A DNA stretch of 17,437 bases from an uncultured Lachnospiraceae bacterium (GCA_910584585.1 CAJUBP010000045.1:1-17437), one strand, 5' to 3'. Shown: positions 6,359 through 14,782, counted from the stretch's first letter. Numbers and translations: made by a program. Notes: a model not told the origin generated them from the letters alone.

Positions 6359-8092
6359 ATGAAAATTCGTTTCTTCCGGGAATCCATTTACACTGAATTC
6401 CTGATTCAGCTTCTTTTCCTTGCTTTCATCCCAATCACGCTGGTTATCCTTATTTTTTCTTATATCGCCGAAAATGCTTCCTCCAAATATGAGCTGAATG
6501 ACCAGGTAACCGACTCCATCGTCGCAAACATCAGCAACAATCTGGAATTTACCGCCAGGGCGACCCAATCTCTGTTGTCCAGCAGCGAGCTGACCGCTTT
6601 TTTAAACAACAGCTATTCCATGGAAGAGGATTATCAAAATTACATTTCTTCCATTCAGAGTTACATACAGGCCACCATCAATGCGGATCCCCGATCAAGC
6701 ATTTACATTTATATGAATAATCCCTCTATTCCCATGAGCATGGACGTATTTTACCATTTGTCCGATATCGCCAAAGAAACATCCATCGCCGATTTTCTGG
6801 CTGACGGACAGGCAGAACGCTGGTTTTGCGAAACGGACTTTTCCGACAGCTCCAATCCCTATCTGTTTCCCATTGAGAAATGTTTTATCTATGCCCGCAA
6901 GGCATATGATTCACGTAAAAATTTTCTGGGCCTGATAATATTTTCCATACCGGAAAAATATTTTCTTTCATTTGATTCTGACAATGAAGGAACTGTAATT
7001 TCCGAGGGGACCCGCCGCGTCATTAACCTGACAGGGGACATGCTGCCGGCAGAGACATTATCCGCAATAGGTTCTGCCAAATCCTCCCGCCTTCAGAAAG
7101 ACGGCTGTCTTATCACCTCAAACCAGCCGGACAATTTTCCGATTACGATCATCACTGTCACAAAAAATTCCGGTTACCGGCAGTTTCTCATTATTTTCCT
7201 GCCCATCCTGGGACTGTTTGCCATTTTATCCGTCTCACTCTGCCTGGGGAGCCTCCGTCAAATGATGAGGCAGATGAACCAATGCCTGTCTGCCATGGAC
7301 GACGCCATCAGCAACAACTACCGCACGCGGATTCCCGTCACCGGAAATAATGAAATCTCCCATATCTGCCGGCGCATCAATCTTCTGCTGAACCAGGCTG
7401 CGGAGCTTTCCCGCCAAAATGTCCTGAAAGAAACTTCCAATAAAGAAAGCCGGCTCATCGCTTTGCAGCACCAGATTAACCCCCATTTCATTTACAATAC
7501 AATGGAAGTTTTCTCTTCAAAGATGAAGCTGTACGGCCATTACGAGGAATCTGACTGCCTGGTGGCCTTTGCCAATATTTTCCGCTATAATATCTCTACC
7601 CATGACTCCTTGGTAACCGTAAGGGAAGAGCTGGAACAGCTGCGCAACTACCTGCGCATCCAAAAGCTGCGCTATCCTTTGATTGTGTTTTCCTGCCATA
7701 TTCCAGAAGAATTAATGGATGCGCTGCTCCCCAAATTCACTTTTCAGCCAATCGTTGAAAATGCTGTTTCCCACGGAATTTCCGACAGCACCCGCACCCT
7801 GACCATCACTGTGTCCATTCGAAAACAGGGACAAAACCTCTTGTTTTCCTTAGAGGATAACGGGACCGGAATTCCAGAAGAAAAATTAAGCGCCCTGAAC
7901 CATTGGCTAAAGCCAGATTCTCAGCCAGGCGCGTTAAAATCTGACGGCCATTCTGTGGGGCTGAAAAATGTCAGCACACGGCTGGAGCTTTATTTCGGCA
8001 AAAACAGCCGGCTGCAGCTATCCGCCAGCCCGGGAATGGGAACCTGTGTGTCCTTTCTCATTCCGGCTGCAGCTAACATGGAAGATTTCTAG
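6359..8092 (+). CDS. Membrane sensor histidine kinase (YesM/LytS-type His_kinase)
   Basis: A 577-residue kinase. The first membrane helix is at about 14-36, an extracytoplasmic sensing region at ~37-273, a second helix at ~275-297, and a HAMP-like linker at ~298-350. The His_kinase domain carries the phosphorylated histidine H376 in HQINPHFIYN, then the N-box QPIVENAVSHG (463-473, N468) and G-box DNGTGI (500-505), ending with a GLKNVSTRL and GMGT ATP-lid region. The binding site GAGGGAGGG lies before ATG 6359. PHFIYN differs from the more usual PHFLYN by a conservative change. It is divergent from the AraC-type regulator, its probable phosphotransfer partner. The signal sensed is unknown; galactan-derived oligosaccharides are plausible from the galactanase nearby. 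Confidence 0.93.
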   Translation: MKIRFFRESIYTEFLIQLLFLAFIPITLVILIFSYIAENASSKYELNDQVTDSIVANISNNLEFTARATQSLLSSSELTAFLNNSYSMEEDYQNYISSIQSYIQATINADPRSSIYIYMNNPSIPMSMDVFYHLSDIAKETSIADFLADGQAERWFCETDFSDSSNPYLFPIEKCFIYARKAYDSRKNFLGLIIFSIPEKYFLSFDSDNEGTVISEGTRRVINLTGDMLPAETLSAIGSAKSSRLQKDGCLITSNQPDNFPITIITVTKNSGYRQFLIIFLPILGLFAILSVSLCLGSLRQMMRQMNQCLSAMDDAISNNYRTRIPVTGNNEISHICRRINLLLNQAAELSRQNVLKETSNKESRLIALQHQINPHFIYNTMEVFSSKMKLYGHYEESDCLVAFANIFRYNISTHDSLVTVREELEQLRNYLRIQKLRYPLIVFSCHIPEELMDALLPKFTFQPIVENAVSHGISDSTRTLTITVSIRKQGQNLLFSLEDNGTGIPEEKLSALNHWLKPDSQPGALKSDGHSVGLKNVSTRLELYFGKNSRLQLSASPGMGTCVSFLIPAAANMEDF

Positions 8093-8144
8093 CCGGATGG
8101 AGTACTAGAGCGTGTTTGAAAAATGCCTAAAATCTGCCGGCAAA

Positions 8145-9716
8145 TCATTCAGGAACTGTATTTTTCCGGATGCCTTCTATCTTCTCTTTCGCCTTTTGAT
8201 ATTGCGTGCTTTCATAGGCTTCCAATTCCTTTAACCCCAGCCTTTCCATCTCTTTCAGAGCCTCCTGGTATTTTGACGCACATTCTTCTTGAGAGCCGCA
8301 GGTGAGAATTTCTATTTCCGCGTTCCGGTAAAAATTCTCCACCTTTTCTTTGATTTCCAGCATACCGCTGTCCGCGCTCACTGCCGCGGCCGCATCTGCC
8401 GCTTTACTGTCATATATCTCGCATCCAATATATTCTTTTTTGGCGTTTTGCCGCTCCTGCCTGGTCTGATATCTCTGGATAATGGTCCAGTCCACAAAAA
8501 ATTCCAGGTTCATAAAATATTTTTCCGACGCTTTTTCATAATTTTCCTCAAACTCCCGGCGGACGGATTCTTTTCTGACACAGCGCTGATCGATCAGCTC
8601 CCAGGTATCCGCTCCAATGGCAGGAGCCGCGTCCAACGTCGCCTCTTCACTGACCATGTAGGCGATAAAGGAAATGATCCGATCCATAGGCTCAGCGTCC
8701 GCCCGAACCATCGTAACAGTCCATCCTCCGGAGGGGACGGATTTTAAATTCGGCTTCTTTCCCTCTGCGCCCCGAATATGGCCTGCGTACATCATCTGCG
8801 CGTCCGGATTTGCGCTTTGCAGCAAATCTTTTGCCTCCTGCACATTAGAATATCCCGTACAGAAAAACACCCTGCCGGCCTGCACCTGTTTCCGCCTCTG
8901 ATTTAAGCTTTCTGTAAATTCCTCCGGCAGCATCAGCCCCTCCCGATACAGCTGATTTCCAAACTGCAGAGCCTCCAGCCATTCCGGCTGGCGGTATTTT
9001 GACAAATAATTTCCATTTTCATCTTCCACCTGCATCCCGAACTGTTCCGCAAAATTCCTCGTCCACCACCCGGAAAAGGGAATTATCTCCTGTCCCTGCC
9101 AGGTCAGCTTTTTGGCTGCCCGCAGCGCTTCTAGCGCTCCTTCCTTTGTCTCCAGCGACTTGACCGGCACCCCAATCTCTTCTAACAGGTCACTGCGCAC
9201 GTAATTGCTGTTATGGGTGCCAAGATATCCCCCATATTCCGAATTCACCCGCTCCGGCCCATAATAATAGCTGGCAATGGAATACCAGTTTCCGTCTTTA
9301 TTCCGATACCACTCTTTCATGGATTCCGGAATATTCGCGTCTTTGGCATATGTTTCAAACAAAGGCTCCAACGGCGCCGCCATGCCGGAATCTTCAATCA
9401 AAAACCGTTCCGCCGCCCCCGCTTCCACTGTAATCAAATCCGGCAGAGCATCCGTGGCTATCAGGGCGTCAAGGTCTGTCAGATCGCCGGAGGTCAGTTC
9501 CAGGTTCACTCCTGTATTTCTCAGAATCTTTGCGTCCCCTGTATGATTCTGAGGATCCCACACTTTAGAATAGCCTTCCTCTGCCACAAACCAGGTAATC
9601 GTCACTTCCTCCCGGGAGTTCTCTTCTTCTGGAAATCCGCTCTTTTTTCCGGCAGCGGCCGCGTACAGCAAAATCCCCAGAAAAAGCACAGACAATACCC
9701 TTGCTTTTCTCTTCAT
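8145..9716 (-). CDS. Extracellular solute-binding protein of a sugar ABC importer, no lipobox
   Basis: A 523-residue protein resembling the large LplA/YtcQ-type family 1 solute-binding proteins. It has a signal sequence (MKRKARVLSVLFLGILLYAA), an early VTITWFV strand, then ALPDLITVEAG, WYSIASYYY, NSNYVRSDLLEEIGV, PSGGWTVTMV and a C-terminal helical tail. The start at 9716 follows GGAGG by 8 bases; ATG 9722 is the alternative. The signal sequence ends LLYAAAAGKKSG where family members normally have L-x-G-C, so no lipidated cysteine is available and the anchoring is unclear. It lies 101 bases downstream of the galactanase on the same strand. It presumably binds galactan-derived oligosaccharides (inference). 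Permease genes, usually adjacent, are absent from this window. Confidence 0.85.
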   Translation of the reverse strand: MKRKARVLSVLFLGILLYAAAAGKKSGFPEEENSREEVTITWFVAEEGYSKVWDPQNHTGDAKILRNTGVNLELTSGDLTDLDALIATDALPDLITVEAGAAERFLIEDSGMAAPLEPLFETYAKDANIPESMKEWYRNKDGNWYSIASYYYGPERVNSEYGGYLGTHNSNYVRSDLLEEIGVPVKSLETKEGALEALRAAKKLTWQGQEIIPFSGWWTRNFAEQFGMQVEDENGNYLSKYRQPEWLEALQFGNQLYREGLMLPEEFTESLNQRRKQVQAGRVFFCTGYSNVQEAKDLLQSANPDAQMMYAGHIRGAEGKKPNLKSVPSGGWTVTMVRADAEPMDRIISFIAYMVSEEATLDAAPAIGADTWELIDQRCVRKESVRREFEENYEKASEKYFMNLEFFVDWTIIQRYQTRQERQNAKKEYIGCEIYDSKAADAAAAVSADSGMLEIKEKVENFYRNAEIEILTCGSQEECASKYQEALKEMERLGLKELEAYESTQYQKAKEKIEGIRKNTVPE

Positions 9717-9747
9717 AAACATCGCCTCCCTCCCGCTTTTGAATATG

Positions 9748-9780
9748 GGAAAAAGAGGCTTCCCGTGAAACCTCTTTTCC
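9748..9780 (-). terminator. Hairpin between galactanase and binding-protein genes, possible partial terminator
   Basis: GGAAAAAGAGG (9748-9758) and CCTCTTTTCC (9771-9780) can pair, with one extra A in the left arm. Read on the minus strand it is an A-tract, GAGG stem, CCTC and T5, the shape of an intrinsic terminator. It precedes the binding-protein ribosome binding site by about 15 bases, so it may reduce readthrough from the galactanase gene. Confidence 0.5.
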
Positions 9781-9782
9781 AA

Positions 9783-9815
9783 TTATATCTGAAATTATTT
9801 TGTCTGCAGATATAA
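9783..9815. repeat. Inverted repeat directly after the galactanase stop
   Basis: TTATATCTG (9783-9791) and CAGATATAA (9807-9815) are perfect 9-bp arms around a 15-base loop, starting 3 bases after the stop at 9818. It lies next to the hairpin at 9748-9780, giving two tandem hairpins in this gap, perhaps for mRNA 3'-end protection (inference). Confidence 0.5.
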
Positions 9816-9817
9816 AA

Positions 9818-12800
9818 TCACTTCTTAATTTTTACTTTTTTCACGCTGCTGTAGGCGCCGTAAATCTTTTTGCCTGTACTGTCCTTTTTGTAAGCCCGGA
9901 CTTTTACATAATAAGTCTTTCCTTTTTTCAGGTTCTTAACGGCCTTTTTCACCTTGGTCACGGAGACAGATTTTGTGCTTTTCTTCGGGAATTTCTTTCC
10001 CGCAGAATAAGTGATCTGATATCCATCCGCCCCTTTGACTTTTTTAAAGGAAACCTGCATGGTTTTCTTCGCGGAATTTTTAAGCGTAAGCTTTTTCACC
10101 TTGGCAGGCTTCGCCACCTTCTTCCAATGAGCATAAATGGTAGTGTCTTTGGTAATTTTCACAATAGTTTTCGATGTGATCTTCGTTCCTTTTGACTTTG
10201 CGTCATACCAGCCCTGGAATATGTATTTGCTTCGTTTTGGCGTTGGCAGAGTGCCGTATTCCTCGTCATAAGTTACGGTTTTTATATTAGCCTTTAATTT
10301 CTTTCCTCCATTTGTGTCATAGGTGATTTTGTATTTGTTGGCCGTCCACACCGCGTTTACTGTCAAATCGCCGGTAATCTTCTGGAAAGGTTTGTCCCAG
10401 CTTAAGCTGTAGCCTGTTCTGGCAGCTGCCGGCGCTGCCGCGCTCTCTCCCGGTTTCACTTTCTGGGTGGAGAGCACTTTATCTCCATCTTTAAAGGTTA
10501 CGGTATATGCAGAAACCACAGGCGGCTTGTCTGTCCCTGGAGGCGTAATTGGATCAGAAGGCAAATCTCCCTGACGCATCAGGCTGATATCATCTACAAC
10601 CACCCAAACGCCTGTGGAAGAAGTGCCGCTGCAGGCTATCCTGGTTCCCACCTGAATGCTCCTTACCTTGCTGTCCACAGGAATATTCTCCACCTTTGCC
10701 TGATAAAAATCTTTCCAGACATTTGTTATCTGAATATCTGCCCGATAAGTTTTTGACGTTCCATCCTGATTCGTTACAATTGCGTACACTCCGGCCTCCG
10801 GTTTGATTACCTCCACGCCCGAGCCCTGATAATAGGCAAACAGCGCGTAATATCCTTCCGGAAGCTTCTCCTGAATTTCCTGTTCCAACGCAAAATCCAT
10901 GCCGGATGGATCCCAGCCTTCATAGTGATAAGAACCGCTTTTGGCATTGCTGGAGCCTCGTTTCACTTTTGGAAAGCCTGCCCCGTCTTCCAGATAATTG
11001 ATCAAAGTCCATCCAATTGCGGATTCGCCTTCATTTTCTTCAAAGCTTCCATTCTTCACATAATTTTTTCCGACAACCCTTACACTGCATGTGGTCTGGT
11101 ATGTGCCTGCCGCCACCTGTATGGTTTCTCCCTTCGACAGGTAGGAGAAGCCCCCTACGGTACCGTTTACCGTATAATCGCCGAAAAATGCCGTTTTCAA
11201 AGCTGCCGTCTGCGCCTGATCCCAGGTAACCGGGGCTTCTGTCACGCTCCCATCGGTCAGATTCACTTCCACTGTTTTCGGCAGATTCGGTTCTGTTTGA
11301 TAACTTACCTCACAGGATGCAGGATTTACCGAAAATACCCCTACCGGCCCTTCAGCCCCTGTGTAAACCCACTTATACACATTCAGCGAGGGCAGCGCTT
11401 TTCCTGTGAAATCAAAAAACGCCTGATTATCCCAAGTTCCCCCGTTTAAATCGTCTTTAATTTCTGGATCAACTTCCGCTCCGTAAATGGAGCCCCAGCC
11501 GGAACCATACAGTCTCCACGCCCTTTTGTTTGCCTCCAGAATGTCATCCGCGTTTGCCTCATCGGCCTTGTATACATTTACCGGAACCCATGCCGGCTCC
11601 CAGTAGAATGTGCCGATTCCTTTTTCACCCACTGCCGCTACCGCCGCAATGGTGTCGCGGATTGCCGTCGCCTGTCCCTCCAGATTGACAGGATAATGAT
11701 AGGTCTGATCCGCCGCGCTTTCATTTACCACATTCCCGTATCCGTCGCCGTCTTCCATGGTCCAGGCATAGGAAACCTCTGCCACCATCACCTTTTTATT
11801 GTAGGTATCCGCAATCTCTTTCAGGTTTGCGGTAAGCTGCTGCGGCGTGCCGTGCCAGAAGGGATAAAATGAAGTCGCAAACACATCATAGTCTACGCCT
11901 GCCTCTGCCAATTCCCTTGCTTTCCCCATCTGATACCCTTCGTTCTGAGGATCTGTATAATGCACTGCAATCATAATATTCGGATCTGCGGCGCGCACGG
12001 CTGCGCTTCCCGCTTTCATCAGTGTATAGACATTGGCGGAATCCTTTTCTCCTGCCATACCATTATTAATCTCATTTCCAATCTGAACCATTCCCACATC
12101 TACGCCGGCTGCTTTTAACGTATTCAGGCTCTCAGTCGTAAATGCTGAAAGAGCAGCCGTTTTCTGTTCCAGATTCATATTTTGCCATGCTTTGGGCACG
12201 CTCTGCTTCTTGGGATCTGCCCAGAAATCAGAATAATGAAAATCAACCAATACACGCAGGCCGTATTTGGTGGCGGTTTTTCCAATTGCCGTTACGGTAT
12301 CTATTCCGCAATTTCCCGCGCCGTAACCCATTCGATACACCTGAGTGCCGTCCGCCAGAAAATATTCTTCCCATTCTTTCTGTTCCCCGGCATTTTCTGG
12401 AGAAACATCCGGCTTTTTGATGGTTACCTGATCTGCTTTGTAAACAGTTCCCGCCTCGTCCACATACTTATAGCCGCCGTTTTCATCCACCTGGAAAGGA
12501 CAGTTCCAAAGACGCAGGCGCACCCAGTTCACGCCCTTGTCTTTCAGAATCTGAAACAGATTCTGTTCCTGTCCGTTTTCATCGTAATATTTGACGCCGC
12601 TCTGCACTTCGCTTAAATACATGGAAACATCCACGCCGTGGATAAAATCTTCCGAAAGATTGTCCACTTTTTTGACTGTAATCGGAGCGTCTTTGACAGC
12701 GGTATCCGCCTCAAAGACTACGTTTTTAATCTGATACCATTCTCCTGCTTCCAGATTGCCTCCAATCGTAATCGTCACGCTGTCTCCCTCTGCAATTTCC

Positions 12801-13231
12801 ATTGCTTCCGCAGCTACTACATTCCCCCAGTTATTCCATCCGTCTGTGGTAAGTTTGACGGATTTCTCTGCGGAAGTAGTATTATTTTTAACCGTCAGGT
12901 TCAGATTATCTTTGGATTCACTGGCTCCCTGCTCTCCGCTTCCCACTATGGCAGCTTTTGCTGTATAACTTCCCGCCGCAAGATGATCAATGGTCTGGCT
13001 TATGGCGTACAGACCCGCGTTTTCATTCCATAAATTCAGACATCCATCTTGAATCTCTCCCCAGCCTTCAGTTATGGTCCAGCCCTCTGTGCTCGCTGTC
13101 AACGCGCCGTTTTGCAGCGTTCCGTTTCCCGCGGCCTTAACAGCCTTTGACCAGCCGCCGACAGGAAACAGAGAACACAACAGACACAGGCTTAACAGGA
13201 AACTGGCTGCTTTTTTGAGATTTTTCCTCAT
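9818..13231 (-). CDS. Secreted multidomain GH53 endo-beta-1,4-galactanase
   Basis: A 1137-residue enzyme that should cleave beta-1,4-galactan side chains of pectin outside the cell. A signal peptide covers 1-34 (cut near VKAA). An N-terminal beta-sandwich, probably carbohydrate-binding, is at ~36-177. The GH53 barrel runs from ~195 to 625, recognised by GVDVSMYLSEVQSGV, GVNWVRLRLWN, DFHYSDFWADP, YPFWHGT and FYWEPAWVPV. The acid/base is E387 (QIGNEINNG) and the nucleophile E485 (VMVAEVSY). A ~50-residue insert (248-300) is absent from the Bacillus enzymes. An Ig-like domain (~630-718), a CBM61-like galactan-binding domain (~722-886), a linker, InlB-type repeats (~905-1036) and a very basic Fn3-like domain (1041-1137) follow. 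There is no LPXTG or S-layer motif. The start has GGAGGAGAAGG upstream. Promoter and activator repeats lie at 13264-13317. Confidence 0.95.
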   Translation of the reverse strand: MRKNLKKAASFLLSLCLLCSLFPVGGWSKAVKAAGNGTLQNGALTASTEGWTITEGWGEIQDGCLNLWNENAGLYAISQTIDHLAAGSYTAKAAIVGSGEQGASESKDNLNLTVKNNTTSAEKSVKLTTDGWNNWGNVVAAEAMEIAEGDSVTITIGGNLEAGEWYQIKNVVFEADTAVKDAPITVKKVDNLSEDFIHGVDVSMYLSEVQSGVKYYDENGQEQNLFQILKDKGVNWVRLRLWNCPFQVDENGGYKYVDEAGTVYKADQVTIKKPDVSPENAGEQKEWEEYFLADGTQVYRMGYGAGNCGIDTVTAIGKTATKYGLRVLVDFHYSDFWADPKKQSVPKAWQNMNLEQKTAALSAFTTESLNTLKAAGVDVGMVQIGNEINNGMAGEKDSANVYTLMKAGSAAVRAADPNIMIAVHYTDPQNEGYQMGKARELAEAGVDYDVFATSFYPFWHGTPQQLTANLKEIADTYNKKVMVAEVSYAWTMEDGDGYGNVVNESAADQTYHYPVNLEGQATAIRDTIAAVAAVGEKGIGTFYWEPAWVPVNVYKADEANADDILEANKRAWRLYGSGWGSIYGAEVDPEIKDDLNGGTWDNQAFFDFTGKALPSLNVYKWVYTGAEGPVGVFSVNPASCEVSYQTEPNLPKTVEVNLTDGSVTEAPVTWDQAQTAALKTAFFGDYTVNGTVGGFSYLSKGETIQVAAGTYQTTCSVRVVGKNYVKNGSFEENEGESAIGWTLINYLEDGAGFPKVKRGSSNAKSGSYHYEGWDPSGMDFALEQEIQEKLPEGYYALFAYYQGSGVEVIKPEAGVYAIVTNQDGTSKTYRADIQITNVWKDFYQAKVENIPVDSKVRSIQVGTRIACSGTSSTGVWVVVDDISLMRQGDLPSDPITPPGTDKPPVVSAYTVTFKDGDKVLSTQKVKPGESAAAPAAARTGYSLSWDKPFQKITGDLTVNAVWTANKYKITYDTNGGKKLKANIKTVTYDEEYGTLPTPKRSKYIFQGWYDAKSKGTKITSKTIVKITKDTTIYAHWKKVAKPAKVKKLTLKNSAKKTMQVSFKKVKGADGYQITYSAGKKFPKKSTKSVSVTKVKKAVKNLKKGKTYYVKVRAYKKDSTGKKIYGAYSSVKKVKIKK

Positions 13232-13263
13232 TTCCTTCTCCTCCTTTGATATTTGATATTTCT

Positions 13264-13292
13264 ATCATAGGGAAAAGAAATTTGAAATAAAA
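13264..13292 (-). promoter_or_regulatory. Promoter of the galactanase gene with a poor -35
   Basis: On the minus strand, TATGAT (13264-13269) is a -10 about 33 bases before the start codon. Seventeen bases upstream is TTTTAT (13287-13292), a weak -35. This weakness and the overlap with the direct repeats fit a promoter that needs an activator. Confidence 0.5.
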
Positions 13293-13317
13293 TACCAAAT
13301 TTTGAGAAAAGATACCA
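13278..13317 (-). promoter_or_regulatory. Two direct repeats, likely AraC-type response-regulator sites
   Basis: Two imperfect direct repeats, 13278-13297 and 13297-13317, share AAATTT at one end and ATACCA at the other (plus-strand reading), with an exact 20-bp period between the TACCA cores. The promoter-proximal copy overlaps the -35 region at 13287-13292. AraC-family activators commonly bind such repeats on one face of the helix next to the polymerase. Confidence 0.55.
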
Positions 13318-13390
13318 GAATTTATATTTACGATGAAATTCTTCGGCTTCCATAGCAGGATAGCCACGCGGCCCGCTGAATGGAAGTTTA

Positions 13391-14059
13391 TTATGAAAAC
13401 TTCAGTTCCTGCCAGACGATATCATTTTCTTCCCCAGAATCAAAGCAAACCGCAATCCAGTATCCCTCTATTTTTCTCTGTACAAAGGAACCAGGCTGTT
13501 TGCAGGAAATATGAAATCTCCCATTAATTTCTTTTTGAATCGAAAAAGCCGCTTCCTTCAAAGGAAAACTCATGCCCTCTCCCGTCATTTTGATGTAACT
13601 TTCCTTCAAAGTCCAAATCTGTGAAAAACGATCCCGCGCCTGGAGTCCGCATAATTCTTTCTGGGTTTCCTTGTCACTGGAAAGTTCTTCTCCTTCCAGA
13701 ATATACCGGGTCTCTTCCTGACTGCAGCAGCGGCAAAGCAGGGGCATCCGTATGCTTCTGGGTTTTTCCGCGTCCACGCCGATTTCATATCTCGAAGAAA
13801 CGCCCCCGCCTGAAATACCGCATACCACCAGTCCATCCGTATTGCTCACATTGAACCGGACATCCCCATCACCATTCCAATAAGGCTTTCCATTTTTTCC
13901 TGTTATCACTTTATCCCTGCTAAACTCAAGATTAAACTGCTTTTTAAAACCGTAATTTAATATCTTATCCTCAATTTTTCTCTGATATTGCAAATATGCC
14001 CCCGGAGATTCCGATTTCCGGGGGCACAGCGTATAGTAAACCGCAATGGTATTTCTCAT
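13391..14059 (-). CDS. 4'-phosphopantetheinyl transferase, Sfp type
   Basis: A 222-residue enzyme that moves 4'-phosphopantetheine from coenzyme A to a serine of carrier proteins (acyl or peptidyl carriers). The family motifs are clear: GKPYW followed by VRFNVSNTDGLVVCGIS (about residues 57-83), the Mg-binding IGVDAEKPR (D96, E98), and FSQIWTLKESYIKMTGEG (W149, K152, E153, K157). The length fits the Sfp/AcpT-like class. ATG 14059 follows an AGGTG about 7 bases upstream. No polyketide or nonribosomal peptide genes are in the window, so the target could be fatty-acid carrier protein or a cluster elsewhere. It lies downstream of the Uma2 gene on the same strand; the 45-bp duplication between them contains the original start codon region. 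Confidence 0.9.
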   Translation of the reverse strand: MRNTIAVYYTLCPRKSESPGAYLQYQRKIEDKILNYGFKKQFNLEFSRDKVITGKNGKPYWNGDGDVRFNVSNTDGLVVCGISGGGVSSRYEIGVDAEKPRSIRMPLLCRCCSQEETRYILEGEELSSDKETQKELCGLQARDRFSQIWTLKESYIKMTGEGMSFPLKEAAFSIQKEINGRFHISCKQPGSFVQRKIEGYWIAVCFDSGEENDIVWQELKFS

Positions 14060-14140
14060 CTTTCACACCTGCATCTTTATTGAAAACCCTTCATAATTTC
14101 TCATCTTTCACACCTGCATCTTTATCGAAAACCCTTCATA
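14051..14140. repeat. Tandem duplication of a 45-bp unit
   Basis: 14051-14095 and 14096-14140 are identical except for T at 14081 versus C at 14126. The unit covers the Uma2 C-terminal codons (EGFSIKMQV and stop) plus the PPTase ribosome binding site and first codons. The Uma2 gene uses the stop in the second copy (14108-14110), the PPTase uses the start in the first. Confidence 0.95.
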
Positions 14141-14644
14141 AATTCCTGCGGGTATCTCTTCCCCAAAAGAATACTCCTCTGCCGTTTCCTGTTCAAAGTT
14201 ATACACGCAGACACGCTGCTTCTGGGGATCCACAATCCAGTATTCCCGGACGCCGGCATTCTGGTACTTAAATAATTTGACAAAATAGTCCATTCTTCTG
14301 CTGCTGGGAGAAACAACCTCAATCACCCAGTCAGGAGCGCCGTAACATCCCTTTTCATCCAGCTTGGATGTATCGCAGATCACCGACACATCCGGCTCTA
14401 AATAATTTATTTCATCCTGATTTAAAAATACTCCGAATGGCGCGGGATATACTTCGCAGTTTCCTTGCTTTTCCCTGACAAAACGACTTATCTGATACGT
14501 CAACTCTGCCACCACCCTTTGGTGGCTTCTTCCCGGCGGAGCCATGTTGTACATTTGTCCGTCAATCAATTCTGCCCTCACCCCATCCGGCAGCGCAAAA
14601 ATGTCCGAAACCGTATAGTATTCTTCCTTCCTCAAAGCTCCCAT
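14108..14644 (-). CDS. Uma2-family PD-(D/E)XK nuclease-like protein
   Basis: A 178-residue protein of the Uma2 family (restriction-endonuclease-like fold). Candidate fold residues are E25 (RAELIDGQMY), D85 (YLEPDVSVIC), E109 (DWVIEVVSPSS) and a lysine at 123 or 126, followed by the characteristic GVREYWIVDPQ (131-141). Start 14644 has GAGGGTG upstream; the longer start at 14677 has no such site. Family members are widespread and multicopy in cyanobacteria and some Firmicutes. Biological function is largely unknown. It is followed 48 bases later by the PPTase gene; the duplication spreads this distance. There is no recognisable methyltransferase partner, so it does not look like a classical restriction system. 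Confidence 0.85.
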   Translation of the reverse strand: MGALRKEEYYTVSDIFALPDGVRAELIDGQMYNMAPPGRSHQRVVAELTYQISRFVREKQGNCEVYPAPFGVFLNQDEINYLEPDVSVICDTSKLDEKGCYGAPDWVIEVVSPSSRRMDYFVKLFKYQNAGVREYWIVDPQKQRVCVYNFEQETAEEYSFGEEIPAGIYEGFSIKMQV

Positions 14645-14683
14645 GCATTCACCCTCTTTCCCGGCTTTCACCGTCATAATTTC

Positions 14684-14782
14684 TTAATCTTTAAGAACCG
14701 TAGAAAAATATACTCTTTCTGATTCGCGAATTTCCTGGCTTATGGACAAAAACAAATGTTCCATCGAGTAGGGAAGAGCCAT
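14684..14782 (-). CDS. Possible 32-residue ORF upstream of Uma2
   Basis: ATG 14782 follows a GAGGGGGGAAG ribosome-binding stretch and gives a 32-residue frame starting MALPYSMEHLFLSISQEIRE and ending with TAA at 14684. It is 39 bases before the Uma2 start. I do not recognise it. The purine run before the ATG may be accidental in this GC-rich segment, so this is a tentative call. Its codon composition is compatible with coding but the length is too short to be decisive. Confidence 0.25.
   Translation of the reverse strand: MALPYSMEHLFLSISQEIRESERVYFSTVLKD

Noticed and set aside
9213..9815. Long plus-strand frames opposite the binding protein and galactanase genes
   Set aside because: They are antisense to convincing genes, have no domain-like sequence and no ribosome binding sites; codon bias of the real genes keeps these frames open.
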